DNA of 64,000 bases from Aquanectria penicillioides (Eukaryota; Ascomycota; Sordariomycetes; Hypocreales; Nectriaceae). The translations under genes and the position numbers were made by a program. The notes below the pieces were generated by a model. The model had not been told where the DNA came from. It searched no databases and was given only the letters and a program-made list of their open reading frames with translations. Of the stretch, positions 46,904 to 58,930 are shown piece after piece (position 1 is the first letter of the stretch; each line of letters starts with the position of its first letter). Where the stretch lies: positions 1,798,001-1,862,000 of the forward strand of contig PYIU01000003.1 of the NCBI GenBank assembly GCA_003415625.1. The letters run 5' to 3'.

Positions 46904-49900
46904 ATGACGTCGCCTGCGAACCAGCAGAACCCCATTCCGGCGACCAACACCTCTGCGACTACGGCTGCTTCATATGCCTCTGCTGCAGGTGCGCCCAAGA
47001 AACAAGCCCAGGCGCCTGTAGTTGCGACTGGTTCCCACCCTCCCGTCGTGGTCGGTGCATCTTCGTCTTCGGCGCAGAATGCTAAAGGCGCCTCGTCGTC
47101 TCCTGCGAACGGCAAGCCCGCCGTCACCCCCGCTGTCCCTGCCGTCGCCCGCGGCAGCTCCAACCTGAACGGTTCCGCCTCTGACCACTCTCGCAAGAGC
47201 TCTGTCACCATGGCCGCCAACGGCCCCAACAGCTTCGTCGCCAACGGCGGCCCTGTTGGTGGTGCCAAGTCTGGCATCCAGTTCGGCTTTGACTCCCCTG
47301 CCATGGCCCACAGCACTCCTCAGACTGGCAGCGCTGCTCCCATCCCCATCCCCGGCAGCAACGCTCGAGTCCCTTCTCCCGCTCACTCTCCCTCTCCTAT
47401 CCCTCAGCCTTCCGCCAGCGGCGGCCGACCCCCTTCCGGTCTGCAGCAGCCCAGCGGCCAGATGACATTTGGCAGTCTTAGTAGCGATGGCGAGGTATGT
47501 ATCACCCTCTTCCCGCTCCACCCCTCAATTTCGCCTCACTTGTGAACTTCGGGCCTGACCTTCTTATCTCCGCAGCGCCACATGAGACAAGGCTCCGTCC
47601 CTCCGAATCCCAACTCACAGCCCGGCTCTCACTTCCGCCGTGAGTCCGGCCACTCTGCCCAAGGCGATAACGCCAGCGGCCCCGGCCGGGGCAACTTCCA
47701 ACCCCAAGGCGGCCGTGGACGTGGTGGTTTCAACCCCAACTACAACCAGCAGATGGGCTATCCTCCTAACAACCAGTACCGCAGCGGTCCTGGACAGGGT
47801 CGAGGCATGCCGCCTGCCTTCCAACCCCAGCCTCGAAACATGCCTTACCCGAACTCTCCTCAACCGACCCGAAGCCCTGCCCTCGTCCCGTCGATGCCGA
47901 ACACACCCAACATGGCTCCTGCCAGCATGCAACCCAATATGGCTATGCAGACGCCTCCTCAGTACCACTACCCGCCGCCCATGGCTCCTCAGCATCAACA
48001 AGTACAGTTCCCTTTTCTTCATACTCAAACTGAAAAATTGTCTTTGAAACCCCTCAAGAAGGTCAAACACCGTCGTGAGCTGGACAAGTCGCTTCAAGCG
48101 GGGCGCCTTCAAGATTCTGCTACGAGAGAAGTGTATGGGAACGAAATGAACCGAAGTCAGCGTTGTTTCAGTAAACACGCAGATCGATCCTGGCGTGAGG
48201 TGGACAGCAACGGTCTCCGGCCGTCGACGCACCCTGTTAAGATACTCTCGGAGCCTTTCCCCCTGATTAATGGTCAACCCCAGACCAATTTGCGTTCGCT
48301 AGATCTTTCACCAGAAGGTGGTCTATTTGAATTCATGCTAACTTTGAAAAACCAGAACTTCGGCTACCCTCCCCAGCAGGTAGACACCTATGGACGACCC
48401 ATGTCCATGCCCTATGGCTACAACAACATGCCTTATATGGCCCCTCCCCAGGCTAACTCTCCAGGCTACAACCAGACTTTCGTTCCTCCCCCTTACCACC
48501 AACAGAGCCACAGCATGTCCAGAACCCCCTCCCAGCCAGAGCGACCTTCGAGCGCCAACCAGCAGACTCAGCCTGTTATCGTGTCCTCGACCCCTCAACC
48601 ACAGAACGCCCAGCCCAAGCCCACCCCCAACAACAACTTTGTCAAGCCTAGGAAGAGCGCCGCGATCCAGATCAAGAACGCTGCTGGCGAGGTTGTTGAT
48701 ACCTCCACTTTCAAGACTCCGGCTTCCCCCGCTCCTAGCATTTCGCAGTCCAAGACCCCCCCTGTTGTGGCCTCGACTCCGACTCCCCCTCCTAAGTCCT
48801 CCACTCCTTCCCATGGCCGCACTGATAGCCATGCCACTCCTAAGACTGCCAAGGAGATTCAAGATGAGTTGAAGGAGAAGATTAAGCAGGCTACACAAGC
48901 GCCTCAGGTCGCTACAGAGAAGGCCAAGAAGGAAGAGCCCGTCAAGGTGGCCGAGAAGCCTGCCGAGAAGCCGGTTGAAAAACCCGCCGAGAAGCCCGTC
49001 GAGACCAGGGCTGAGCCTGCTCCTCCCGCAAAGGCCGAGGAGGAGAAGAAGAAGCCTGTCGAGGAGCCCAAGAAGGAGGAGACTATCGCTAAGGCCAAGA
49101 CTGAGGAACCTGTGAAGAAGGAGGCCGAGAAACCAGCCGAGAAACCAGCCGAGAAACCAGCCGAGAAGCCAGCCGAGACTCCCAAACAGGAAGAGTCTGA
49201 AGATGATGAGATGGAACGCATCATCCGGGAAATGGAAGAGGAAGACGCTCGACGTGAAGCTGCTGAGGAGGAACATCGCAAGAAGGTTGAGGCTGAGAAG
49301 GCCGCGGCCAAGATCAAGGCCGAGGAGGACCGTAAGAAGAATGCCGCGTCGGAGGACCAGAAGCTCCGCGAGCAAGAGCGCGAGATGGAGCGTCTCGAAG
49401 AGGAGAAGGAGAAGCGACGTCAACAAGCTGAAGGCTCTGGCAAGTCACTGTCTGTGGCCGACGCCCTGGCCGCAGCCCGAACTGGCAATACACCCAAGGA
49501 AGGTGACAAGGTTGACACTGTCACCGACAAGCTTGCCAGCATGAAGATTGGCGAGAAGCCCTCTCCCGCTGAGAAGCCTACCACCGCTGAAAAGCGCGGC
49601 GCTAAGCCTGCTGCCCTGAACTTGGCGCCCCTGAACACAAAGCCTGTTGAGCCTCCTCAACCCAGCGCTGCCCTGCAGTCTCTGAAGTCGGCTCGCTTCC
49701 TCAAGGTTATTGAGCAGGATATATACCCTGCCGGCATCAAGTCGCCCAACCCAGCTTTGAACGCTGCCGTTGCCAAGAAAGGCAAGACGTTCAAGTACGA
49801 TGCCAACTTCCTGCTCCAGTTCCAGAAGGTATTCACTGAGCAACCCTCGCTCGAGTTCCACCAACAAGTCAAATCGCTCATTGGTGATGGCGAGGGCCGA

Positions 49901-51792
49901 TCTGGCTCCCGCGGCCAGACCCCTGGCTCCGCTCGACAGCCTTCTCGCGGCGGTGGCGGCGGCTTCCCCATGGGCTACTTTGGTGCTGGTGCACCTCCCG
50001 GCCGCACGATCCCTCCTGGCACCACCTCAACAGAGCGCTTTGCTATGGCTAGTGGTAGCATGCCTCGTCCACAAGTCACCCCCATGGCCTCGTTCCAGCG
50101 ACCCGGCGGCGCGTTTCCCTCGTCTGCCTCCATGTCCCGCACTTCTTCTCAGTCTAACATGCCTAACTCCCCTCGGCAGTCGAGCCGCTCTGCTCGTGGT
50201 AGCCGACGCAATGATTACAATGCCAAGGAGGCACAGGCTGCTAAGACCATGCCTCTGACTGCTGGCCAAGATTTGAAGCCTATTGCTGTCACGGCCAACG
50301 GTTGGAAGCCAACCAGTGTGGGCAAGGTTGCTCAGCCTGGCGCCACCCCTGCTGGCTACCTCGACCCTGAGATGGTACAGAGGAAGGTGAAGGCTGCATT
50401 GAACAAGATGACTCCCGAGAAATTCGACAGGATCGCCGACCAGATCCTCGAGATTGCCTCTCAGTCCAAGGACGAGACAGATGGGCGAACCCTCCGTCAA
50501 GTTATCCAGCTCACTTTCGAGAAGGCCACCGACGAAGCCCACTGGGCTTCGATGTATGCCAAATTCTGCAAGCGTATGTTGGAGACTATGAGCCCCGACG
50601 TCCGCGACGAGCGTATCAAGGACAAGAATGGCAACATTGTGAGCGGCGGCAACTTGTTCCGCAAGTACCTCCTGAACAGATGCCAAGAGGAGTTTGAGCG
50701 TGGCTGGTCTGTCAACCTCCCCGAGGCACCTGAGGCCGAGGAGACCGACAAGAAGCTCGGCGAAGCTGCTCTCATGTCCGACGAGTACTACATCGCCGCA
50801 GCTGCCAAGCGACGCGGCTTGGGTCTCGTTCAGTTCATCGGTGAGCTGTATAAGCTGGGCATGCTCACAGAGCGTATTATGCACGAATGTGTGCACAAGC
50901 TCGTCGACTATAAGGGCGTGCCTGACGAGACTGAGATTGAGTCGCTCTCTAAGTTGCTCCGCACTATTGGTGCCAACCTCGATGCTACCGAGAAGGGCCG
51001 TCCTATGATGGACGCCTACTTCCAGCGCATCCAGACCATGGCCGATCTCCCCGAGCTCCCCAGCCGACTTAGGTTCATGTTGATGGACGTTATCGATCTT
51101 CGAAGGGTTAACTGGGCATCTAAGGAGGCCAACAAGGGCCCCAAGACGCTTGATGAAGTCCGAGCTGAGGTATGCTTCCCCAACAACACAGAGCTCACTT
51201 GAATGTTTCTTTGGTATGCTAACAACGAATATAGGCTGAGGCTGCCCAGGCCGCGAAGGCTCAAGAGTCAGCCAGGGGCAACCAGCGAGGAGGCGGTCGT
51301 CCTCCCGCAGGACGTGGTGATGCCCGCAACTTTTCTGCTGGCTACAGCCAACAGACCAGCAACCAAGTCGGCATGGACGACTTGCGCCGCCTCAAGGGCT
51401 CTGCCAACAGGACCTCAAGCGGCAACGTCACCCTGGGCCCTACCTCGATGTTCTCCTCTCGCAGCAACAGTGGAAGACGTCTCGGCCCCGGCGGCTCGCT
51501 GGGCCGCCCTGGCGAGGACTCTGGTGCATCTTCCCGCACCGGAACTCCTCCCACTCGCGAGAACACCTCGCACTCTAATGCTTTCAGGTGAGTTGGGCAT
51601 GGCTCTGCCTCCCCCTCTGGATCCCACGATCTTCCCCTTGCACTGGGGAAAGAACACAATAGACTAACGTTGCGATAATATAGCCTGCTAGCCAACATGG
51701 AGACTGAGCACCCGGCCTCGCCCCCGTCCACTTCTGCCTCGCCATCGATGTCGAAGGCTGTCCCTGATAGCGACAAGAAAGATAGCGAGTAA
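46904..51792 (+). CDS. translation initiation factor eIF4G
   Basis: Predicted 1,430-residue scaffold that joins cap-binding eIF4E, helicase eIF4A and poly(A)-binding protein. Exons are 46904–47494, 47576–48001, 48356–51169, 51235–51587 and 51684–51792. The N-terminal 800 residues are disordered: Ala/Ser-rich, then Asn/Pro/Tyr/Gln-rich, then tandem EKPA repeats and a highly charged Glu/Lys/Arg segment. The eIF4E-binding motif YDANFLL starts at Tyr820. The MIF4G domain begins about residue 1015 (LNKMTPEKFDRIADQIL) and runs through the LYKLGMLTERIMHECV segment. The C-terminus is an RGG/Ser-rich tail. Intron 2 (48002–48355) is unusually long for this window, a multiple of three and stop-free. It was called because its charged translation is unlike the flanking Pro/Gln-rich protein and because CTAAC/CAG closes it. 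The yeast counterparts are TIF4631/4632. Confidence 0.93.
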
Positions 51793-53167
51793 ATTTTTCT
51801 TCCTTCGGTGTCTTGCATTTCGGCAGATAGACTAGGCGGGGCTGTGTTTTCTTGCATTTACAGGCTTTCATCAGACGTGTCCTAAAAAGTTTGAGCACGC
51901 ATTTTGAACCATGATACCTCGCCCATAGACAGACGGACGGCCTCTCACTGGAGAGGGAGCACTTTTCGGACTAGGGGATTTTTTTTCATCATTGTGTTCA
52001 CATTACCTATTTCAGGCCCTTCTCAGCATGCACCTAGTGTGTTTTCCAGTTCCTACCTAATGTTGCGGAGGATTCAGGGTTTCAGGGCTAGGGCGGTTTT
52101 CATTGCTGTTGGCCGGCACGCACTGGATTTCGGGATTCGGAAATGGGGCATTGATTTGGGGGAGGGGGAGGGGGAAATGGAAAGAGAAGAAGTATTTGAA
52201 GCCATTCATGTCCACTGCGCCGATCCACGACAAGGTGACGGTGGGATGTGATGGAGGAAGGAGTGAGCATGTGGATGAAAATGAAAGGCGGAAGGGATAG
52301 GGGCAAAAAGTTGATTCGCAACGGATGGACTTTGATGATGCATTTTGCCTCATGCGATTTTCTGGCATCGGCCTTTGGCTTTACGCCCCTTCGCTGGCTG
52401 TTAGATGTTCCTTCGATGAAGTCGGGTTTGGAAGCTTGGCCAGCAGCTTCATGCCAGTTGACTTCAACAAGGGTTGTGGACGAAAGAGGACCGGTCGCCA
52501 ACGGGTTTCTCTCTCTCCATTCTTGCCCTTTGGGCTATATTGTGTTGAAGTGGTTGGCAAGTCGATTATCATCGAAGAGTCTTTGATGCTTGGCTGTATA
52601 TCATCTAATTTCGAGGGACCATGAGCCATTGGCAGAAAAATACATATTTCATGACAATTTTAGATTCAAGTGATGCCAGGCCTTTTGCCTCCCCGCCTTG
52701 TGGATGATCGAAATTGATCCGTCTTGCGTATGAGGAGAGGATAGCAAGAAGGGCGAAGGACCACCACTGTGCCGCCACACCACTATTTCACAAGTATAGG
52801 TGCATGTGCAGCGGGAAACCCTGTTGCATGTGTGATAGAAGGTTTGTTCAATTCAAGCGATATATGTGGTGTACCATCTTGCCCTGAGCCCAATTCCCAA
52901 GACTCCAAGAACGCCATCTCGTGATACAGTCGACTCTGAACTCAATTCATTACGCACAGGGTGCTGTCGTACTAGCCCATAGCAGCGGCCAAACACCCAA
53001 ACATCAACCCGAGTCCAAACCCTCTTGTTCTCTCCGATGAAAATAGAAAATACACATGATTATTCTCACAAACCCAATGTTCCTAGACTCCACCAACTCC
53101 TCACGTAGTCTGGCCATTGACCCTACTCGGACACGTATCTGCCGCCGATGTTACTTCAAAGTCATGT
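51793..53167. other. convergent 3' intergenic region eIF4G / POL1
   Basis: This 1.4-kb region between convergent stop codons shows no supported gene. Small frames overlap in all phases without protein features. Confidence 0.6.
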
Positions 53168-56100
53168 TCATGCCGTCCCCAGCAGCTTATTGAACCCCAG
53201 CTTAGAAAACAAGGTATCCATGGCTACCCATTGGCGACCGCATTTCTCAAGGTACTTGTCTACGACACCCTTCACAGTGCCGAACCGTGTGCGATTGTGT
53301 TCGGACAAGGCTAGTATCTTTTCGCGGTCTTGTCGCGATACGTCGTCGCCTGTCTCCGAGGTTGCCCTGGCGCGGGCTTTGTCGACATCCCAGAGGCTCG
53401 CAAAGTACAGGAGCTGGTTGTAGATGGCCTTTTCCGTGCACTCGTACCGCATGCGACCGAGACAGTCACGAGCGAGCCCCTTAGGCCCCAGGCATCGCGT
53501 GCCGTAGACATTCATCTGACGGGTGCGATTGCCACACTGTGAGTCGTCGCAGACCAGCCAGCCTTCGTAGTAGCGAGCAGTCTCGGCGCGGATCGCATGC
53601 TCAACCTGGGCCACGACGGACAAGGTTGAAATGGCAGCACCGCAAGCGTTGCAAAGCACCCCTGAAGCGGAGACACAGTTCGGTGCTGCGGCCAGACCTT
53701 CGAAGGTAAAGCTGGCCTTGCATTTGCGGCATCGGATAGAGAGGCGAGCACATTCGGCGAAGCGGACTTCGTCGGGAACCTGCGAGTCCAGAGGATGGAT
53801 TTCGAGGTCGTTGTTGGAGCTGTTCTGTTGGTTCTGGATTGAATTATATCGGCGGACATCCAGACCGAGCTGCTCAGCTAGCTGGGCCGTCGACGTGCCC
53901 ACGATGTTGGCGCAGAGTCGCTCTACCGGCGGGAAGATCTGCTTTCCAATGTACCACTCAACATCGGGAAGTAGATTGGCGTCCGTCTTCAGGTCCGCAG
54001 GAGCATAGGCTCGCTTGGGCGCTGGCTCAGAGCTCTTGCTGTCGCCGGTGATAATGTAAGAGATGACATCGCCCTTCCGAACAGTTTTGCCTCGCGCCAT
54101 CTCACGAAGCGCCACTTGAACTTGTGGCATAGAGTCGGAATTTGGATACTCGGTCGGCGCCTTGCCGAGCTGTGTGTAAATGATGTACTTCGGAACAGGA
54201 ATCGTTTGCTCACGCATCTTGCCCGCAATCTCACGCAGGTACTCGTGAATGCGGACCACAGAGACCTCCGTTTCATCCCCAGAGAGAATCTCGTCGAGAA
54301 GGTGCTTGGAAATCTCCTTGGACAGGGCGCAGTACTCGCGGCGTTTCATATCGAGACCCTTGACCTCCATCTTCTCTACATATTTGCCGTCCTTCTCTAC
54401 TAGGTTGATGGCGGCGTACTTCTTCTTTGCCTGAAGCAGGATGCGCCGGAAAATGTTGTCAATGTCAATCTCCAGCAGCCTGTACTGGTCGTTGACGGCC
54501 TTTTTGAACTCATGTCCAACCCGGAGGGCATCAGCGACATTGTCCACATTGGCGTTGATCATAACCGAATCGGTATCTCCGTAGATGACCTGCAGAGATT
54601 TGCTTTCAGCCAGCTCCTTCGTACTTCGAAGAATCTCGCGACCCTTGTACGTCGTGAGCACGGCCAGGGGCCGAGCATAGAACCGGGATTTGGTGTAGCC
54701 CAAGCATCCGTACATAGAATTGGCAGTCAGCTTCAAAGCGAGCTGTTTAATGTCCCAGGTAGCGAGCTGCTCAGGAGTGGCAGTCTTGTCCTTCATCAGA
54801 CTCTTGACTTGACGTCGTCGGCTGACAAGGGTGGCAATGAGCCGGGGGAGGATACCCTGCTCCTGGTTGGTAGGAACCTCAGGAACAGCATCTTCATCGT
54901 CGGCCTAAGCAAATGTTAGTGGTCAGATACAAGTCAGAATGCTAAATACTTGAACATACCGAGGCCGTTCGGTCTACTGTAGTGAAGCAGATGTTGAACT
55001 CTTGAATAATGGACGGATACAAGGAGTTGAAGTCCATGACAAGTACAAACTTGTCATACAGACCCTTTTCCGGCTCAAAGACGAGACCACCCTTGTACTT
55101 ATCCTTCTTCTTGCCATCTGCCGTTTCTCCTTCTTGTTCCTCCTCTGCTTTTTGGCGGCCACGGAAAGTCTGCTTGTCCGGGCAGATATACTTGTTGCGG
55201 TAGAACTCGTGCAGCAAAATATACTCGTTCCGCTCAGCTCGGGTTCCAGTCAGAGTTCGGGCCCATGAGTTGCCTGCCAAGTTCGTCAAAACCTTTGTCA
55301 AAGGCAGCATCTGAACACTCAAGGCCAATGCCGCGATGTAGTGCGTGTCGGCTTCCATGTGTGTGATATAGTCCATGAGACCCTGCTTGTCCTTCGCCCA
55401 ACTATTCAAGGCAGCCTCGTTGTCGACGTCGCGACGGCGATTGTCGCCAGAGAGATACAGGCTGACCATCTCTGTCAAGCTCCAAGACTGACATTTGAAC
55501 ATGACGGACTTTCCAGCATCATTGGCGAGATCGCAGAGCAGGCGGCCAGAGATGACCTGTCGCTCAGCAAAGACGTTGCCGCCAACCTTTCCGATAGAAG
55601 CTGGCCATTGGCTTCGGCGAAATCGACCGAGACGCGACCACTGATGGATCTTCTTTTCATGCAGTCTGTTCAGCAGGACACTATAGTCGACACCTTCCAG
55701 CTGGTGACCAAGAATGACGTCAGGATCCGCGACATCTACTTGAGCTAGGAAGAAGCTCAAAATGTCTGCTTCTTGCTTTTTCAATACAATTAAACCCTTA
55801 TTCCGGCTCTTCGCTAGTTGGTCGAAGCCCAGAGGAAAGCTCTGCCCGTGGGGTCGAATGACTGTGAAGCTTCGGCAGGGTAACTTCTCTGCTGGGGTGG
55901 TATCGTTGAGAGAAACCTTTTCGTATATCCTAGCGCTAATAGCAAGAATCTCCTGCTTGTTTTCTTTTGCGTTGAAGGCGGTTCGAAGTGCAACACTCAT
56001 TAGGGTCAATGGGGGAGCGTCCACATTGTCAGAGTCAACCAGAGTCGAAATCATGTTGGGATGTTCGGCAAGCACTTCAAGTTTGCAATGGGAAGCGTTT

Positions 56101-57782
56101 TTGATGCTGCCAAAGTCCGCGTCTTGGATTTTGAGCCAGCAGGGACCCATGATGTTCTTCCATAGAACAAACTGTTCGAACAGAGCGGTATTGCTACCAA
56201 AGATGTGGGAATACGTCTGTCCAGGAGCATTGATCTCGATCTGGGGTTCTTTGAGAGAGGGTTTAGCCAATTGCGGCCTGCGAGGGGTACCTAGAGAACT
56301 TACTGGTGTAAGGGTAAAGAAGCTTCATGTACTGTGCCTCCTGAGGCACACCGGCAAGTTCGAAGGCGTACTTGCGGGTGCAGGCCTTGATCTTGTACAT
56401 GCCCACACGCATTTTGGTCATCATGTCGTCAATCTCATCATATACATCTCTCATTTCCACTTCTTCATCAGTCTCCTCACCATGGCGGACTCGGTGCTCG
56501 CGGGGCAAGAAGTATAATTTTCTTAGGATATTGTCCACTTTGACAAAACAGCTGACATATGATCTTGTTTTCTTGTTGAGAACTTTGCCGAACAAGCACA
56601 GGCTGCCGTTGACCTCTGTGTAGTCAGTCCAGAAGAAGTTAAGACTTCCGTCCTCCTCGATGGCGTCCTTGTGATCCATTTTGCCGATGCCCCGCGTCTC
56701 TGTGGGCGCACTCGAGACGACGTTGAGTCTTTCGGTGAGCGCATTCCAAGAGGATGAATCAACAGCGGCATCTGGGGCCTTGACAGGAGAGGAGCTGGCT
56801 GGCGCAGGGAACACCTCTTGCTTGATTAGTTTTTTGATAGGCCGAGAGCTAGTTAGGTTGACACGGGCAGTGTTGATGGCACCAGCATGGGCCACCTCCA
56901 TCATATCCTCGTCGTCATCATCTCTGGGTTCTTGCTTTATTTGGGCTTTTCGTTGGGCAACCTTTGCAGCTGGAGAAGAGGGAGCGGGATCGCTCATGGG
57001 GACATCAGGGATATCGAGAAGCTCATCATCGAGGTGAGGGCCAAGGCCATCATCACTGTCCAGAGTGGCGGGCGGCGGAGATGGCAGTCGAGTATCGAGT
57101 AGTTTCTTCTTTTTGGAAATCGGTTCAGGAGCCGGCGAGAGAGCTCTCGCCTTGCGACGTTCGCCAGATCTTTCAATCTTTGAAAGACGAGGGGCAGGGG
57201 CGGGGATGTTATTGTCAACTTCTCCAAGCAGATCGGCAAGGAAGTCATCGTCGGCCTTCGTCTTCACGACCTATGTGGCGGGTTAGTTGATGACGGCACA
57301 TAGGGGGACGGAAGACCGTGTACCTTGGGCTTTGACTGAACCTTGCCAGCACCTTTGGTAAAATATTCGCTGATATCCTTATCATTGGCATCTCGTTTCG
57401 CTTGCTCTTCCTGGCGGGTTTTCTTGGCTACATCGATTGTTAGGGTGTTTCATTGATAATCAAGAGTCACTCGAATCAAGAACTAACCAGCTTTGCTTGG
57501 CCGACCGCGGGCGACTCTCTGGTCTTCTTCGCTGTCATCGTCGTATGCCTGGATGCGATCCCACTCCTCACGGCCGTCGTCGGCGTATCCTTCGCCATTA
57601 TCATCAACAACGAAGTCATCCTGGTCCAGCCTGTCGCGGACGATCTTCTTATAGCCGGCTTCGTCTACCTCGTCGTAGAGATTGTCGACCTCCTCAACCT
57701 GGTAGGTATCAAAGGCCTTCTTGCCAGACTGTCGAAGGGCACGGAGCTCGGCGAGCTTGGCCCGGTGATTGGGCTTTGACAT
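53168..57782 (-). CDS. POL1: DNA polymerase alpha catalytic subunit
   Basis: Predicted 1,463-residue B-family polymerase of the polymerase alpha–primase complex, which extends RNA primers at origins and on the lagging strand. Exons are 57488–57782, 57324–57427, 56304–57270, 54960–56248 and 53168–54904, and all phases close. The N-terminus (MSKPNHRAKLAELRALRQSG) is followed by an acidic region and DDFLADLLGEVD, which resembles the yeast Ctf4-binding peptide. The catalytic core shows motif A DFNSLYPSII (861–870), motif B KLTANSMYG (943–951) and motif C YGDTDS (993–998). Two C-terminal zinc-binding clusters are visible, CysA from Cys1277/1280/1303/1306 and CysB in CDDSQCGNRTRQM onward. Length matches the family. 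The gene is intact. Confidence 0.97.
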
Positions 57783-58930
57783 GGCTGAGTTGAGCTCTCT
57801 TAGTACGAGACCATATCAAGAATTGTTAGAGATGTGTCGTATTTCGCAAGGCGTTGTCTAGTATCTGGCGTGGTGGAATTGGTTCGAGTTGGCAGATGTA
57901 TGTATGTATGGTGGGTGAGGTCCTCTCGACTTGGTCTCCCGGTAACAGAAAAGTGGCCAAGGCGGGACGCGACTTTACGCGTCTGGGAGCCCGCGTTTTT
58001 CGTGTCGCTAGTGGGCCCAGTAAAGTGCTTTTTGAGCTACTACCAGATGCCTGCCAGTGAGCGTTGTCCCCTGGAGAATGCCCCTGTCCGGTGAGTGTGG
58101 CGGTGCACCGCAGGAGACCTTTGAAGTACTTGCGACCTGGAGTCTGTCCTCAGCCAGCACAGTGAGGACAGTGTTTGCACAGTAAGGCTTTCGGCGCCCC
58201 TCACTGTGTTGCAACACGCGTTGAGACTTGTACTTTACGCGACTGGGTGGAGTCAACCATCCACAATCCAGTGACGGCACCTCAATTTCCAAAATATTGT
58301 TCTAACCTCGCTCTAACCCTTGTTTCTATGCTACATCACAGCTATACTACACTACAGCTGCAGGTGAACCGGGTAACTTTGTCAACTCTCAGCAGTTGCT
58401 CACCAACCCTAATACTTTTTATTGTGTGTTTTTCTGGCTAAGATGGGGCTGAGCACTGCAATACAATAGCATGCAACACGGGAAAGCACTCTGGTTCCCT
58501 CTTCGAAAACACAAGACACAGGAACTTACCCACTGACCTAACTGAGCCAGTCTACGAACAGAATACATACCTTGCCCGAAACCGTTCACTCAGAGTCAAG
58601 GTTTATCCTAAGACTATATCCCCTTATGAAGACCTTGAAAGTGAGCACCGAACAGTGCTCATGCTTATACGAAGCGTTGGCAGTACATGTGAAATGAAGG
58701 AGATGTTTTGTTATTGCTATTGTTACAGTGTCATCAAAAGGTAGTCCTGCTATGCCGGTTGAAATTCCAACGGCAAAGTTCAAACTCCTGCATCTCCAGT
58801 GGACGGACTCCTTTTTGTCTATGTTACATGATTTCGAATACCGAGACCCAGCTGTTCATCAATGTCCCCTCAATGTATAAATGCAAATATGAGTACAAAC
58901 ATCAGTACAAAATATCATACGTAACGTTAT
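57783..58930. other. intergenic region POL1 / PPR gene
   Basis: This 1.15-kb region holds the POL1 promoter side and the PPR 3' flank. No recognisable gene was found. Confidence 0.6.
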
